64,000 nucleotides of DNA from Segatella copri (lineage in GTDB: Bacteria > Bacteroidota > Bacteroidia > Bacteroidales > Bacteroidaceae), in contig NZ_JAPDVG010000001.1 in the NCBI RefSeq assembly GCF_026015625.1, positions 2,125,001 through 2,189,000 on the forward strand, given 5' to 3'. The notes below the pieces were generated by a model. That model was not told the DNA's origin, made no database searches, and saw only the letters and a list, made by a program, of their open reading frames with translations. Of the stretch, positions 11,274 through 23,551 are shown piece by piece (positions within the stretch are counted from its first letter, which is position 1; each line of letters opens with the position of its first letter). The translations under genes and the position numbers were made by a program.

Positions 11274-11993
11274 TTATGGCTGCAAGGTAAAACCTACTAC
11301 CAGATAAGCTTTCTCAGTGCTAGGGTTAGCAGCTACCTGAGCGAAGACTGGAACAGAGAAAGAATCTGTAATCTTCAAATCCTTGGTAGCTTTCAGTGAA
11401 ACATTGGTAACTGCAAAACCATTGGCATCACCATAGAAAGATGTTGCAAATGGAACTGCGCCTATACTTGCTGCCCAATCACAACCGCCCAACTTGAATG
11501 GGGCTGTAGCCTCAACATATGAAGAATAAGCACGGTCACCATCCTTGTTAAGACCATCTGCTCCCGCAAAGTTGGTATACCAGTTCAAGGCTACAGGACC
11601 GAAGTCGTAACCAATATTGGCTTCAAAAACATGTGCTGTCTTATGAGAATCGTACTCGAAGTAGCGACCATCACCAGAATTAAACCAGTAGTCGGTAATT
11701 CCAATGGTAAAGCCTCCTGTTCTATAGGCAGCAGTCAGGTCGAATTCCTTGGTATCATCCCATTTAGAAAGGCCTACACTACCCCAACCTGTCAATGAGA
11801 AACCTTTATAGCCAATACCAAGTGTTGGCTGGAGAGATACGTTACCGAGATCCTGACCACGCCAGATATACTGGTTTACAACATCTGCAGCGATTGTTGT
11901 TTCCACCTCATCCTGCGCAGAAGCAGCAGGAACAAAAGCAACCAAACCGAGTGCAAGGGCACCCATCTTCTTTATATCAAAAATCTTCTTCAT
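11274..11993 (-). CDS. outer-membrane beta-barrel protein (TorF-like)
   Basis: The 239-residue protein has a signal peptide ending AASA-QDE. After it comes a series of alternating hydrophobic/polar strands typical of a small barrel, opening with VNQYIWRGQDLGNVSLQPTLGIGYKGFSLTGWGSVG and ending in an aromatic-poor strand YLVVGFTLQP. The opening resembles the TorF/Gcw_chp putative porin group, but no exact family match can be claimed by eye. It lies 202 bases downstream of amt on the same strand and has its own promoter. Its place between glnK-amt and asnB suggests a role in nitrogen supply at the outer membrane; that is inference from context. Confidence 0.6.
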   Translation of the reverse strand: MKKIFDIKKMGALALGLVAFVPAASAQDEVETTIAADVVNQYIWRGQDLGNVSLQPTLGIGYKGFSLTGWGSVGLSKWDDTKEFDLTAAYRTGGFTIGITDYWFNSGDGRYFEYDSHKTAHVFEANIGYDFGPVALNWYTNFAGADGLNKDGDRAYSSYVEATAPFKLGGCDWAASIGAVPFATSFYGDANGFAVTNVSLKATKDLKITDSFSVPVFAQVAANPSTEKAYLVVGFTLQP

Positions 11994-12042
11994 ATTCTCT
12001 TATTTTTATGTGATACATTTTTGTTTTTAAAAGTTTCGGCAG

Positions 12043-12050
12043 CAAAGGTA
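12043..12050 (-). promoter_or_regulatory. -7 element for the outer-membrane protein gene
   Basis: The minus strand reads TACCTTTG, the exact TAnnTTTG form, 50 bases upstream of the start at 11993. Confidence 0.6.
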
Positions 12051-12821
12051 CTGCAAATCGAAGACAACACAAAATAAATTGCGATTTATTTATATTGTTG
12101 AGATGCAGCGTACCTTATTCAAAGGTACTAATTATAACTCTGCTCGCCAAAACTTCTGCTGAAAAATCTCTCTCGCTCGCTATATGAAAGTTTCTTTAGT
12201 TGTAGCAACTTTCACCATGCTCGTAGATATCCAGACCTTCTTCCTCGATTCGCTTATCAACACGGAGACCAGCAATCTTCTTGATACCCCAGAAGAGGAT
12301 GATACCTGTTACGGCTGCCCAAAGGTCGATGCAGAGGATACCGAAGCACTGAGCACCGAAGAATCCGAAGCCACCACCATAGAAGGCACCACCATCAAGG
12401 GCGAAGAGACCAGTCATCAAGGTACCGAAGATACCACATACACCATGTACTGAACTTGCACCAACAGGATCATCAATATGAAGCTTGGTATCAATGAACT
12501 CGATAGAGAATACCAAGATGATACCTGCCAAGAGACCGATGATGGCAGAACCCAATGGACTAACCAAGTCGCAACCAGCGGTGATAGCTACCAAACCAGC
12601 CAGAATACCGTTCAATGTCAATGAGAACGAAGGTTTGCCATACTTAATCCAAGATGTAAACATGGTACCCAAACCACCGCAGGCTGCAGCCAAGTTGGTT
12701 GTAAGGAATACGTGGCTGATGGCAACACGGTTAACCTCACCAGAAGCAGCGAGCTGAGAACCAGGGTTGAAACCGAACCATCCGAACCAGAGGATGAATA
12801 CACCAAGGGCAGCAGCCATGA

Positions 12822-14588
12822 GAGGGCACTGAAAAAGGTACCCAATTTTAAGTTGCATAGCTTGTTTTTGAACTTTAATTCTTGTCCAAGAAGCATTTCA
12901 TCTTTTAAAAGTGAAATACTTTTTTGGACAGGAATATAGTCTCAAACAGCTTTCTATAGCGTTTCTGGCGTTTAATTCGGCAATATATAGAGAAATCTAC
13001 TTCCCCCCTTATGCATTTTGCATCAATTTGATGATTCTCTTCACATTTGCAGCGAAAATAGTCAAAGCTCCCTGCATTTCCATGCACGACAAACCGTATG
13101 ACAGGGCTCTGTCATATCCTAAGACATTCTTAAGTTCGGAGTTTTTGGCTTCTATCTTGTATCGTTTCCTCTGAAGATTTATAAACTCTTCTGTTTTTTG
13201 ATATTCGATTTGCTCCAACTGTTCATCCGATTTGATGGTAATCGCATATGTTTTTGTCTTGGCTCCTTCCTTGTAGCAACCTTCACGTAATGGACAGACC
13301 TTGCATTTGTCCACATCAAAATAATAGGTAATGCTGGAGTTTCTGTGACGCTTGTCATTTTTGCGATAATTCATCTCTTTCCATTTCGCCAGATGCCCTG
13401 CTGGGCAGACGTACAGATCTGCATCCTTGTTGTATTCAAAAGGGAGTTTGTTTGTTCGATTACCGTCAATTACAGAGCTTAAACGAGCAGAGAGGCGCAT
13501 ATTGTTTTCCTTTGCCATTTTGAGATTCTCCTTGCTGGAATATGCCTTATCTGCTACTATGGAATCAACTTCCATTCCTGCTTCCTCTGTCTTTTTTATC
13601 AATTCAGGCAATTGCTGTCCATCACCCTTCTCGCCGGAGGTGACGGTAGCTGCGGTGATAATTCTCTCATCGCTCATAGCTATATGCGTCTTATAGCCAA
13701 AGAATGAAGAATGCGCTGTTTTATGTCCTGTACGGGCATCCTCATCCTTTGATATTACGCCTCGGGTCTCTGCGTCTGAAATGGTTTCTTTCAGCATATT
13801 GAGACGCTCCTTGACTGCAGGCATATTGGCAGTTGCAGCATCAGCTTCCACCGTAGCAACTATCGTTTTGGCTGCAGTCATGATAGAAGAATACTTCTTT
13901 TCTTTTGGAAGCTCAGGCAATTCCATGCTGTCATCCACAGAATTAACGACATTGATTACGGCCTTGCAATAATACTCCAAACTCTTTGCTGCACTGATAG
14001 GGTTGGAACGAGAATGCGTATGGGTTGCATCAACAATGATGGTTCTAGACTTGAGGACACCTGCTTCTATAGCAATAGAAACAGTCTTCTTGATAAGAAG
14101 ATCCAACAGGTCCATATTCTTCAGACGAAGTCGACGGAATTTGGTCAAGGAACTAGGATTAATCAGATTAGTCTCCTCAGGAGTTAATCCCAAGAAGTAC
14201 TTAAACGACATATCATAGCGAGTACGTTCAACAACATCAACATCCGATATGTCATAGATTACCTTTAAAAGAAGATACTTAAACATACGGATAGGACTCT
14301 CTGCTGTACGACCGTTGTCATGACAATACTTGTCCTGCAATTCCTGGTATACGAAACGAAAGTCCACCAGGTCAGTAATCTGGCGGAGCAGGTTGTCTTT
14401 TGGGATAATCAAGTCATACAAACTTGAATAATCACTGAATGATATGGTCTGTTGTTGCTCTAGCATAATCCTTGTATTTTTCTACAAAGATACAAAAAAT
14501 ATTGCACATATGCAACTTTTGGGTATACTATTTCAAAGATCGAATGTTAAACTAACATAACCCATGAAGGGACTTTTTCAGTGCCCTC
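12822..14588 (-). mobile_element. IS1182-family insertion sequence (1767 bp)
   Basis: Perfect 16-bp terminal inverted repeats, GAGGGCACTGAAAAAG and its complement, define the ends. The target duplication CCATGA (TCATGG on the amt strand) is at 12816-12821 and 14589-14594. One transposase gene on the minus strand occupies most of the element, with 187 and 122 non-coding bases at the ends. The repeats and duplication show no mismatch, so the insertion looks recent. Confidence 0.93.
13009..14466 (-). CDS. IS1182-type DDE transposase
   Basis: The 485-residue protein has the IS1182 N-terminal domain (CHDNGRTAESPIRMFKYLLLK, YFLGLTPEE). Its catalytic core shows candidate acidic residues in TIIVDATHTHSR, SIVADKAYSS and RYKIEAKNSELKN, and a cysteine set (CKVCPLREGC) before the last motif, as in other family members. 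The C-terminus reads RALSYGLSCMEMQGALTIFAANVKRI. The frame is intact from its Met to the stop, so the element is probably still able to transpose. It reads in the same direction as the amt gene it interrupts. Confidence 0.92.
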   Translation of the reverse strand: MLEQQQTISFSDYSSLYDLIIPKDNLLRQITDLVDFRFVYQELQDKYCHDNGRTAESPIRMFKYLLLKVIYDISDVDVVERTRYDMSFKYFLGLTPEETNLINPSSLTKFRRLRLKNMDLLDLLIKKTVSIAIEAGVLKSRTIIVDATHTHSRSNPISAAKSLEYYCKAVINVVNSVDDSMELPELPKEKKYSSIMTAAKTIVATVEADAATANMPAVKERLNMLKETISDAETRGVISKDEDARTGHKTAHSSFFGYKTHIAMSDERIITAATVTSGEKGDGQQLPELIKKTEEAGMEVDSIVADKAYSSKENLKMAKENNMRLSARLSSVIDGNRTNKLPFEYNKDADLYVCPAGHLAKWKEMNYRKNDKRHRNSSITYYFDVDKCKVCPLREGCYKEGAKTKTYAITIKSDEQLEQIEYQKTEEFINLQRKRYKIEAKNSELKNVLGYDRALSYGLSCMEMQGALTIFAANVKRIIKLMQNA

Positions 14589-15295
14589 CCATGAGGTTGT
14601 GACCTGGGATAGCAGTGCTCTTGCCATTGCGATACTTACCAAGACGAGGACCTAAGCAGATAGCACCAACCAAGGCAAGTACACCACCAACACTATGTAC
14701 GATGGCAGAACCTGCGAAATCATGGAAGGCAGCACCGAAGGTGTTCATCATGAATGAGCCTGCCTCGCTGTTGCAAAGCCAACCGCCGCCCCATGTCCAG
14801 TGACCCTCTATAGGGTAGATAATCAATGAAATGAAGAATGAGTAAACGCAGTACATGGAGAACTTGGTACGTTCTGCCATAGCACCTGAAACGATGGTAG
14901 CACTAGTAGCGCAGAATACGGTTTCAAACATCAAGAAGCCTTCAGTAGGAAGACCGGCTGCATTTGTATAGAAAGACAAATCGCCGAAGTTAGGCATACC
15001 GATGAAACCGGCGCCATCGCTACCAAACATAAATCCGAAACCTACGAACCAGAAGAGAACGGAACCGATCATAAAATCGACAAAGTTCTTAAACAAGATG
15101 TTCGCTGTATTTTTACTACGGGTAAAGCCCGCCTCGCAGAGGGCAAATCCCGGCTGCATGAAAAAGACCAACATGGCTGCCAAGAGCATCCATACGGTAT
15201 CTACTGAAATTCCTAAATCCTGTACACTCATAACATAAAATCTTTAAAGTGTTCTTTAAACCTGAAAACTATTCTCTCTCCTCCATATTAGCATT

Positions 15296-15652
15296 TTATT
15301 TCTCCTGCTCAGCATTATAGAGAGCGATGTCGCCTCTTTCACCTGTACGGATTCTTACGGTATCCTCTACAGGAATTACAAAGATTCGACCATCACCAAT
15401 CTCGCCTGTACGGGCAGCCTCCTGGATGGCATTAATCGTTTTCTCTACGTTCTTGTCGCGCACGACAACATTCAGCAACACTCGCTCGATACTGCTGGTG
15501 TCGTACATCACGCCACGGTAGATACGAGCCTGTCTCATCTTGCCCTCTCCTCTTACGTCGTAGTAAGAGAACCACTCGATGTCGGCGGCAAGCAATGCTT
15601 CCTTTACATCCTCAAACTTAGTCTTACGGATGATTGCTTCAATCTTTTTCAT
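15296..15652 (-). CDS. glnK: PII nitrogen regulator GlnK (first copy)
   Basis: The 118-residue PII protein senses ATP/ADP and 2-oxoglutarate and normally binds the cytoplasmic face of Amt to close the pore. It begins MKKIEAIIRKTKFEDVKEALL. The T-loop holds the IYRG motif (Tyr45, equivalent to Tyr51 of E. coli GlnK). The B-loop region is ARTGEIGDGRIFV and the C-loop is RIRTGERGD. The T-loop is a few residues shorter than in proteobacteria and carries GEGKMRQAR in place of GRQKGH, so uridylylation need not be conserved. It stands first in the transcript with the IS-broken amt, so here it may have lost its local partner. A near-identical copy is at 58934-59290. Confidence 0.95.
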   Translation of the reverse strand: MKKIEAIIRKTKFEDVKEALLAADIEWFSYYDVRGEGKMRQARIYRGVMYDTSSIERVLLNVVVRDKNVEKTINAIQEAARTGEIGDGRIFVIPVEDTVRIRTGERGDIALYNAEQEK

Positions 15653-15709
15653 GTTAATCTCTCCTATTAATTAATTTACATTTTATTTATTTTCTGGTGC
15701 AAAGGTACG

Positions 15710-15717
15710 ACATTTTG
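15710..15717 (-). promoter_or_regulatory. -7 element of the first glnK-amt operon
   Basis: The minus strand reads TACCTTTG, 58 bases before the glnK start, with a weak TTGC about 21 bases upstream. Confidence 0.6.
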
Positions 15718-15849
15718 CTTAATATTTCGCAATATCAGTTACTTTTTGATATTACATTTTTCATTTTGTTATTGTTTTGCATAGTTCTTTTTAAAATACA
15801 GAACAAAATGAAAGCAAATTACACATTATTCGTTTCATTTTGAAACAAA

Positions 15850-15892
15850 CAATAAAAAACCGCTTGAAAGGCCCCAAAGACCCCTCAAGCGG
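15850..15892 (-). terminator. terminator of the GH20-GH2 operon
   Basis: On the minus strand CCGCTTGA (15892-15885), a GC-rich loop, TCAAGCGG (15867-15860) and then TTTTTTATTG form a classical intrinsic terminator, about 105 bases after the beta-galactosidase stop. Confidence 0.85.
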
Positions 15893-15998
15893 CAAACCGG
15901 AGAACAAACTCTCAACCCTAAAACTAGGGTTACTTTATTATTTAAACTTAATCTTATACCCATATTTCCGCATATATCTGAGTTTTATAACGGAAATT

Positions 15999-19139
<3,141 letters not shown>

Positions 19140-19142
19140 TTA

Positions 19143-21485
19143 TTATTTTCTGAAAAACATAGAGTTATCTACTGGTGTAAACTTCTGTTCGCTGTCCTTG
19201 CGCATTTCAATGCCGAGACTGCTCCACCATGAAGGCCAGCCGCCAACGATATTGCTGAGGAAAACCACCTTGAAAGGATGCAATCCCTTAGCCAATGCTA
19301 CAGAAGTATCATGATTGGTACCAGCCTTCACATCCCCCTCGTTGCTGATCATGAGTTTGTTATCAATCCAAACCTGCTCCAGACGGGAAGAGAGATAATA
19401 GACACCATCCTCCGGAATATTGATGTAGCCCTCAGCGATGGCAGCATAATTATTGGCACCGCGCAAGGTAGCAGCATCATCCTTCTGCTGAATCTTCATC
19501 TGCTCCAAGCCCTCGATGTTTGCACACTCCCAGGCAGCATCAGCCCATTCCAGCTGGTCAACCTTCAGATAGTTGCCCTTAATGCGCTTCATCTGCAACC
19601 CAGGTTTTGCGTCCTCCACCTTAACAGCAGGAGCATAAGTCTGCTTCTCAACATCAACGGTTCTGATACGGCTCATCTTGCCTGAAGGCAATATGGTTGC
19701 TATCTTGATGATGGTGTTTCCACTCACCCTGATAGGCTCTGCATAAGCCGAAGAAGAAGGAGTTGGTGTACTTCCATCCAATGTATAAACCATCTTCATA
19801 GGACGCGAGGTGGTAAAGGTTACCGCAGTATCCCCAGTAATGACCACCTTATCGCAAGAACCGAAAGGCTGCTCAGGCAATGGGATATGATAACGGATAT
19901 GGCGCTCGTCCAGACGAACACAGTTTGCATCCAGTCGGCGGCAGAAATCCTTGAAGTTTTTCCTGCTCACTGGCGACCATGCAATCTCAGAGAGAGCAAT
20001 GGCACGAGGATACATCATATACTCCATCTTGGCATTGGAATACATATATTCCGACCAGTTGTTACACTGAACGCCCAGGATATGATGAGCCAGTCCCAAC
20101 GCCTTGATGGTATCAGGTACCGGATTATAATTATAGGTAGAAGCCAGATATCTAGGAGGACTAGGAATGGTTACAGGCTCCACCTTGCTGTCGCCCTGAT
20201 ACCAGTCGAGATACATACCGTCGCTGCCCGGCGTCATGATGACATCATGCTTCTGCATGGCAGCCTCGATACCTCCTTCCGTTCCACGCCATGACATCAC
20301 GGTAGCATTCTCACTCAATCCGCCTTCCAGAATCTCGTCCCATCCGATAATCTTTCTGCCACGCTTCTCCAGCATCTTCTCTATGCGCTTGATAACGTAG
20401 CTCTGCAGTCTTTCCTCTGCCGAATGCTTTCCTTCAGCCTGCAAGCCCTCTGTCTGAATACGCTTCTGACAGGTAGGGCAGTTTTTCCAACTGGTCTTCG
20501 GACACTCGTCGCCACCGATATGGAAGTACTTACCAGGGAAGAGAGGAACGATCTCACTAAAGATGTCATCCAGGAAGCGGAACATATCTTCCTTGCCCGG
20601 ACACATCACGATATCCTCTACACCCCAAACAGTTCTCAACGACCACTGCTCACCTTTGCATGAAAGATAAGGATAAGCAGAGATAGCTGCCATCATGTGA
20701 CCAGGAAGGTCGATTTCCGGAATCACGGTAATATAGCGTTTGGCAGCATAATCCACAATTTCCTTAATCTGCTCCTGGGTATAGAAACCGCCATAAAGAG
20801 AGCCATCGCCCTCGGTACGGATACTGCCCACAGAAGTAAGTTTAGGATATTTCTTGATTTCGATACGCCAGCCCTGGTCTTCCGTCAGATGGAAGTGCAT
20901 GGTATTCACCTTGAACATAGACATCAGGTCCAGTTGCTTCTTCACATTCTCGACAGAAATGAAATGGCGGCATGGATCGAGATGGAATCCACGGTAGCCG
21001 AAGCGTGGAGCATCCTGGATATCACAGCATTGTGCTACCCATTTCACTCCATCCACCCGGGTTGCGCTCTCTATCTGGGCAGGGAGTAACTGCATGAAAC
21101 TCTGCATACCGTAGAAGGCGCCCTTGGCGGTCTTCGCCTTGATAACAACCCCCTTGGCGGTTACGGTAAGGCGATAACCTTCCTCGGCAATTTTCAGCGA
21201 AGGAGAAATCTGTATAGAGATATTCCCCTTCTTTCCACCTACCGTTACCTCATAACCTGTAGAAGCCTTCAGTTTGTCTGCCATGTACTGGGCGATATTT
21301 CTGCCTTCAGCCGTCTGGTAAGCGATTACCACCTTCTGTGGCAATACGAACTCACCTTTCTGTACCTGAGTCTTCACCGGTATCGGGATAATATTAATAT
21401 CAGCAGCAGATGCCGGAGTGGAGATACCACCCAGCATCGCTGCACAGGCTACAAACGAGCCTAATAAACGATTGAACTTTGCCAT
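19143..21485 (-). CDS. exported GH20 beta-N-acetylhexosaminidase
   Basis: The 780-residue protein has a signal peptide ending TPASA-ADI, then a GH20b N-terminal domain. The catalytic barrel opens GYRGFHLDPCRHF and holds the catalytic pair Asp326-Glu327 in YFHIGGDECPKTSW; the Trp-rich substrate pocket is visible (WRGTEGG, YLDWYQGD). After the barrel come a beta-sandwich segment (VYTLDGSTPTPSSSAY) and a PA14-like or discoidin-like tail (GYINIPEDGVYYLSSRL). It releases GlcNAc or GalNAc, which suits the amino-sugar genes upstream and the galactosidase downstream in the same operon. Confidence 0.93.
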   Translation of the reverse strand: MAKFNRLLGSFVACAAMLGGISTPASAADINIIPIPVKTQVQKGEFVLPQKVVIAYQTAEGRNIAQYMADKLKASTGYEVTVGGKKGNISIQISPSLKIAEEGYRLTVTAKGVVIKAKTAKGAFYGMQSFMQLLPAQIESATRVDGVKWVAQCCDIQDAPRFGYRGFHLDPCRHFISVENVKKQLDLMSMFKVNTMHFHLTEDQGWRIEIKKYPKLTSVGSIRTEGDGSLYGGFYTQEQIKEIVDYAAKRYITVIPEIDLPGHMMAAISAYPYLSCKGEQWSLRTVWGVEDIVMCPGKEDMFRFLDDIFSEIVPLFPGKYFHIGGDECPKTSWKNCPTCQKRIQTEGLQAEGKHSAEERLQSYVIKRIEKMLEKRGRKIIGWDEILEGGLSENATVMSWRGTEGGIEAAMQKHDVIMTPGSDGMYLDWYQGDSKVEPVTIPSPPRYLASTYNYNPVPDTIKALGLAHHILGVQCNNWSEYMYSNAKMEYMMYPRAIALSEIAWSPVSRKNFKDFCRRLDANCVRLDERHIRYHIPLPEQPFGSCDKVVITGDTAVTFTTSRPMKMVYTLDGSTPTPSSSAYAEPIRVSGNTIIKIATILPSGKMSRIRTVDVEKQTYAPAVKVEDAKPGLQMKRIKGNYLKVDQLEWADAAWECANIEGLEQMKIQQKDDAATLRGANNYAAIAEGYINIPEDGVYYLSSRLEQVWIDNKLMISNEGDVKAGTNHDTSVALAKGLHPFKVVFLSNIVGGWPSWWSSLGIEMRKDSEQKFTPVDNSMFFRK

Positions 21486-21508
21486 GATTTAAATATATTA
21501 ATAAGGTA

Positions 21509-23500
21509 TTACAATGGTTTGTACTCCACGAAAGCCTCCATGGCCTCATAGCATGCCAGACCCAACTGGTCGTAGAGCGATGCAGTAGCACGGTTACGGT
21601 CTTCGGCTCTCTGCCAGAACAGGCGCTCGTCGTTGCCCAAGAAAGGAGCACTCTCCATCTGCGACTGATGCTTGAGAATAGAGTTACGTTTTGCCCGCAA
21701 CTCCTCAGGGCTCAATGGTACACACATTTCGATATTCTCAATCTCCCATTCTGCCCAGGCACCACGATACATCCAGATGCGACAGTCCTTCAACCATTCT
21801 GCACCCGCTTTCTTCTCTTCGTCGATAGCTGCCAGAACGGCATCGGTACACTTCTTGTGGGTTCCGTGAGGGTCAGCAAGATCGCCGGCTACATAAATCT
21901 GATGCGGCTGCACCTTCTGCAACAGAGCTCTCACTATCTCTACATCCTTCTCGGTCATTGGCAACTTTTCTATCTTGCCGCTCTCATAGAATGGCAGGTC
22001 GAGGAAGTGGACATGGTCAAGCGGAATTTCATTATAAGTACAAGCGGTACGAGCCTCACCACGGCGGATCAGTCCCTTGATGGTCAGGATATCTCTCGTA
22101 TCGAAGTCACTCTCCTTTTTCTTGGCAAAGAAGGTCTTGATTTCCTTATATTTATTAGAGATGATACTGTCTTTTGAGTCTGCAAAAAGCTGGTTGAAAC
22201 CATTGATAAAGTGCATGAATCTTGTTACTTCCTCATCACCCACAGCAATGTTTCCTGATGTTTCGTAAGCTACATGCACATCGTGGTTCTGCTGTACCAG
22301 TCGACGGATAGTTCCTCCCATAGAGATAACATCATCGTCTGGGTGTGGAGAGAATACGATAACCTTCTTAGGGAATGGAGTTGCACGCTCTGGGCGATAG
22401 GTATCATCGGCATTCGGCTTACCACCTGGCCATCCGGTAATGGTATGCTGCAAATCATTGAAAATCTTGATATTGGCATTATAGGCAGAGCCATAGAGAG
22501 CCAGAAGTTCACTCAGTCCGTTCTCATTATAATCCTTATTGGTCAACTTCAGGATAGGCTTACCGAGTTTCTGACAGAGCCATACCAGTGCCGAACGCAC
22601 CAGTTTATCACTCCACTGGCATGAAGTTACGAGCCATGGATGCTCGATACGCGTCAGATGGTGAGCTGCACCCAGGTCGATGACAACATGAGCATTCGGA
22701 TGAGTCTGAAGGAATGATGCCGGCAGGGTATCTGTGATAGAGTTCTCCACCACCTTCTGCATAATCTCTGCCTTCTCTTCGCCCCAGGCTGTCAGATAGA
22801 TGCTCTTGGCTGAGAGCAAGGTAGCGATACCCATGGTGAGCGAACATGGAGGAATGGTTTCCTTGGTCTGTTCACTGTTCTCCATCTCTTCGCGAGAGGT
22901 ATTGCCGATGAGGATGATACGTGTCATCGACTGGATGCCCGAACCTGGCTCGTTGGCAGCAATATTACCCGAACGGCCTATACCTATGAGAGCTACATCG
23001 AGACCGCCAAAGGTCTCGATACGCTGCTCATAAAGACGGCAACTGTCCTGTACGGCATCCTGTGCCACAAAACCATCCAGTGTAAAGATGTTCTGCTCAG
23101 TCACATCCACATGATTGAGGAAACGATCCTTCAACTGGTTGATGGTACGGAGAGAACTGTCCTTCTGGAGCGGATAATATTCGTATGCATTGAATACAAC
23201 AACATTGCGGAAGCTCAGGGTCTTCTCGTTGTAACGGCGAACGAGTTCATCGTATACAGAATAGAGAGAAGAACCGGCACCCAGCGCCATCACATAGAAT
23301 TTGCCTTCCTGCTGTGCCGCCTTGATGCCAGCTTCTATTTTATCAGCTACATGACTGGCACCTTCTGCCATAGAGGCAAAGATATCTGTATGAATCTTCT
23401 CCATTCTGGAGATTTCAGAGTATTCTACAGTCGTCTTTGGTTTGTAGAACTCTACAGGTACTTTATTGAGTACGATTTGCGAACTAAGATTGAGTCTCAT
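21509..23500 (-). CDS. NagB-like / PIG-L deacetylase fusion
   Basis: This 663-residue protein has two parts. Residues 30-330 have the fold signature of glucosamine-6-phosphate deaminase (MALGAGSSLYSVYDEL, FNAYEYY, LIGIGRSGNIAANEPG). Residues 379-600 form a PIG-L/LmbE deacetylase domain with metal motif HPDDD at 386-390 and DPHGTH further on. The acid-base residues of E. coli NagB are replaced: Asp72 by Tyr106, Asp141 by Ser177 and His143 by Asn179; only the Glu148 equivalent (Glu184) remains. The deaminase half may therefore be inactive or have changed its reaction, with the PIG-L half a plausible N-deacetylase. It lies 23 bases upstream of GH20 and 51 bases downstream of the ROK kinase. It has no signal peptide, so it should act on imported amino sugar. 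Confidence 0.8.
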   Translation of the reverse strand: MRLNLSSQIVLNKVPVEFYKPKTTVEYSEISRMEKIHTDIFASMAEGASHVADKIEAGIKAAQQEGKFYVMALGAGSSLYSVYDELVRRYNEKTLSFRNVVVFNAYEYYPLQKDSSLRTINQLKDRFLNHVDVTEQNIFTLDGFVAQDAVQDSCRLYEQRIETFGGLDVALIGIGRSGNIAANEPGSGIQSMTRIILIGNTSREEMENSEQTKETIPPCSLTMGIATLLSAKSIYLTAWGEEKAEIMQKVVENSITDTLPASFLQTHPNAHVVIDLGAAHHLTRIEHPWLVTSCQWSDKLVRSALVWLCQKLGKPILKLTNKDYNENGLSELLALYGSAYNANIKIFNDLQHTITGWPGGKPNADDTYRPERATPFPKKVIVFSPHPDDDVISMGGTIRRLVQQNHDVHVAYETSGNIAVGDEEVTRFMHFINGFNQLFADSKDSIISNKYKEIKTFFAKKKESDFDTRDILTIKGLIRRGEARTACTYNEIPLDHVHFLDLPFYESGKIEKLPMTEKDVEIVRALLQKVQPHQIYVAGDLADPHGTHKKCTDAVLAAIDEEKKAGAEWLKDCRIWMYRGAWAEWEIENIEMCVPLSPEELRAKRNSILKHQSQMESAPFLGNDERLFWQRAEDRNRATASLYDQLGLACYEAMEAFVEYKPL

Positions 23501-23551
23501 ATCTTTATCTATATTTAAATAGGTTATATTTTCTTTTTTTAAAATGACGGA

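Larger units (their letters stand above)
12196..15231 (-). pseudogene. amt: ammonium transporter amt, interrupted by an IS
   Basis: The N-terminal part (15231 to 14589) and C-terminal part (12821 to 12196) are the two halves of one Amt. Joining them across one copy of the duplicated TCATGG gives an open frame of 420 codons reading [24 protein letters not shown], exactly the usual Amt core. The conserved pore histidines are present, in GSAIVHSVGG (N-terminal half) and GASSVHGVCG (C-terminal half). As it stands the N-half ends within the element after about 217 residues and the C-half would have to start inside a membrane segment, so transport function is very likely lost. It follows glnK by 64 bases, the usual glnK-amt arrangement. 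The C-terminus (EEEGLDIYEHGESCYN) closely resembles that of the intact Amt at 57.6-58.8 kb. Confidence 0.93.

Noticed and set aside
12618..12896. A 92-codon minus-strand frame at the amt/IS junction
   Set aside because: It is an off-frame read of amt joined to the IS end.
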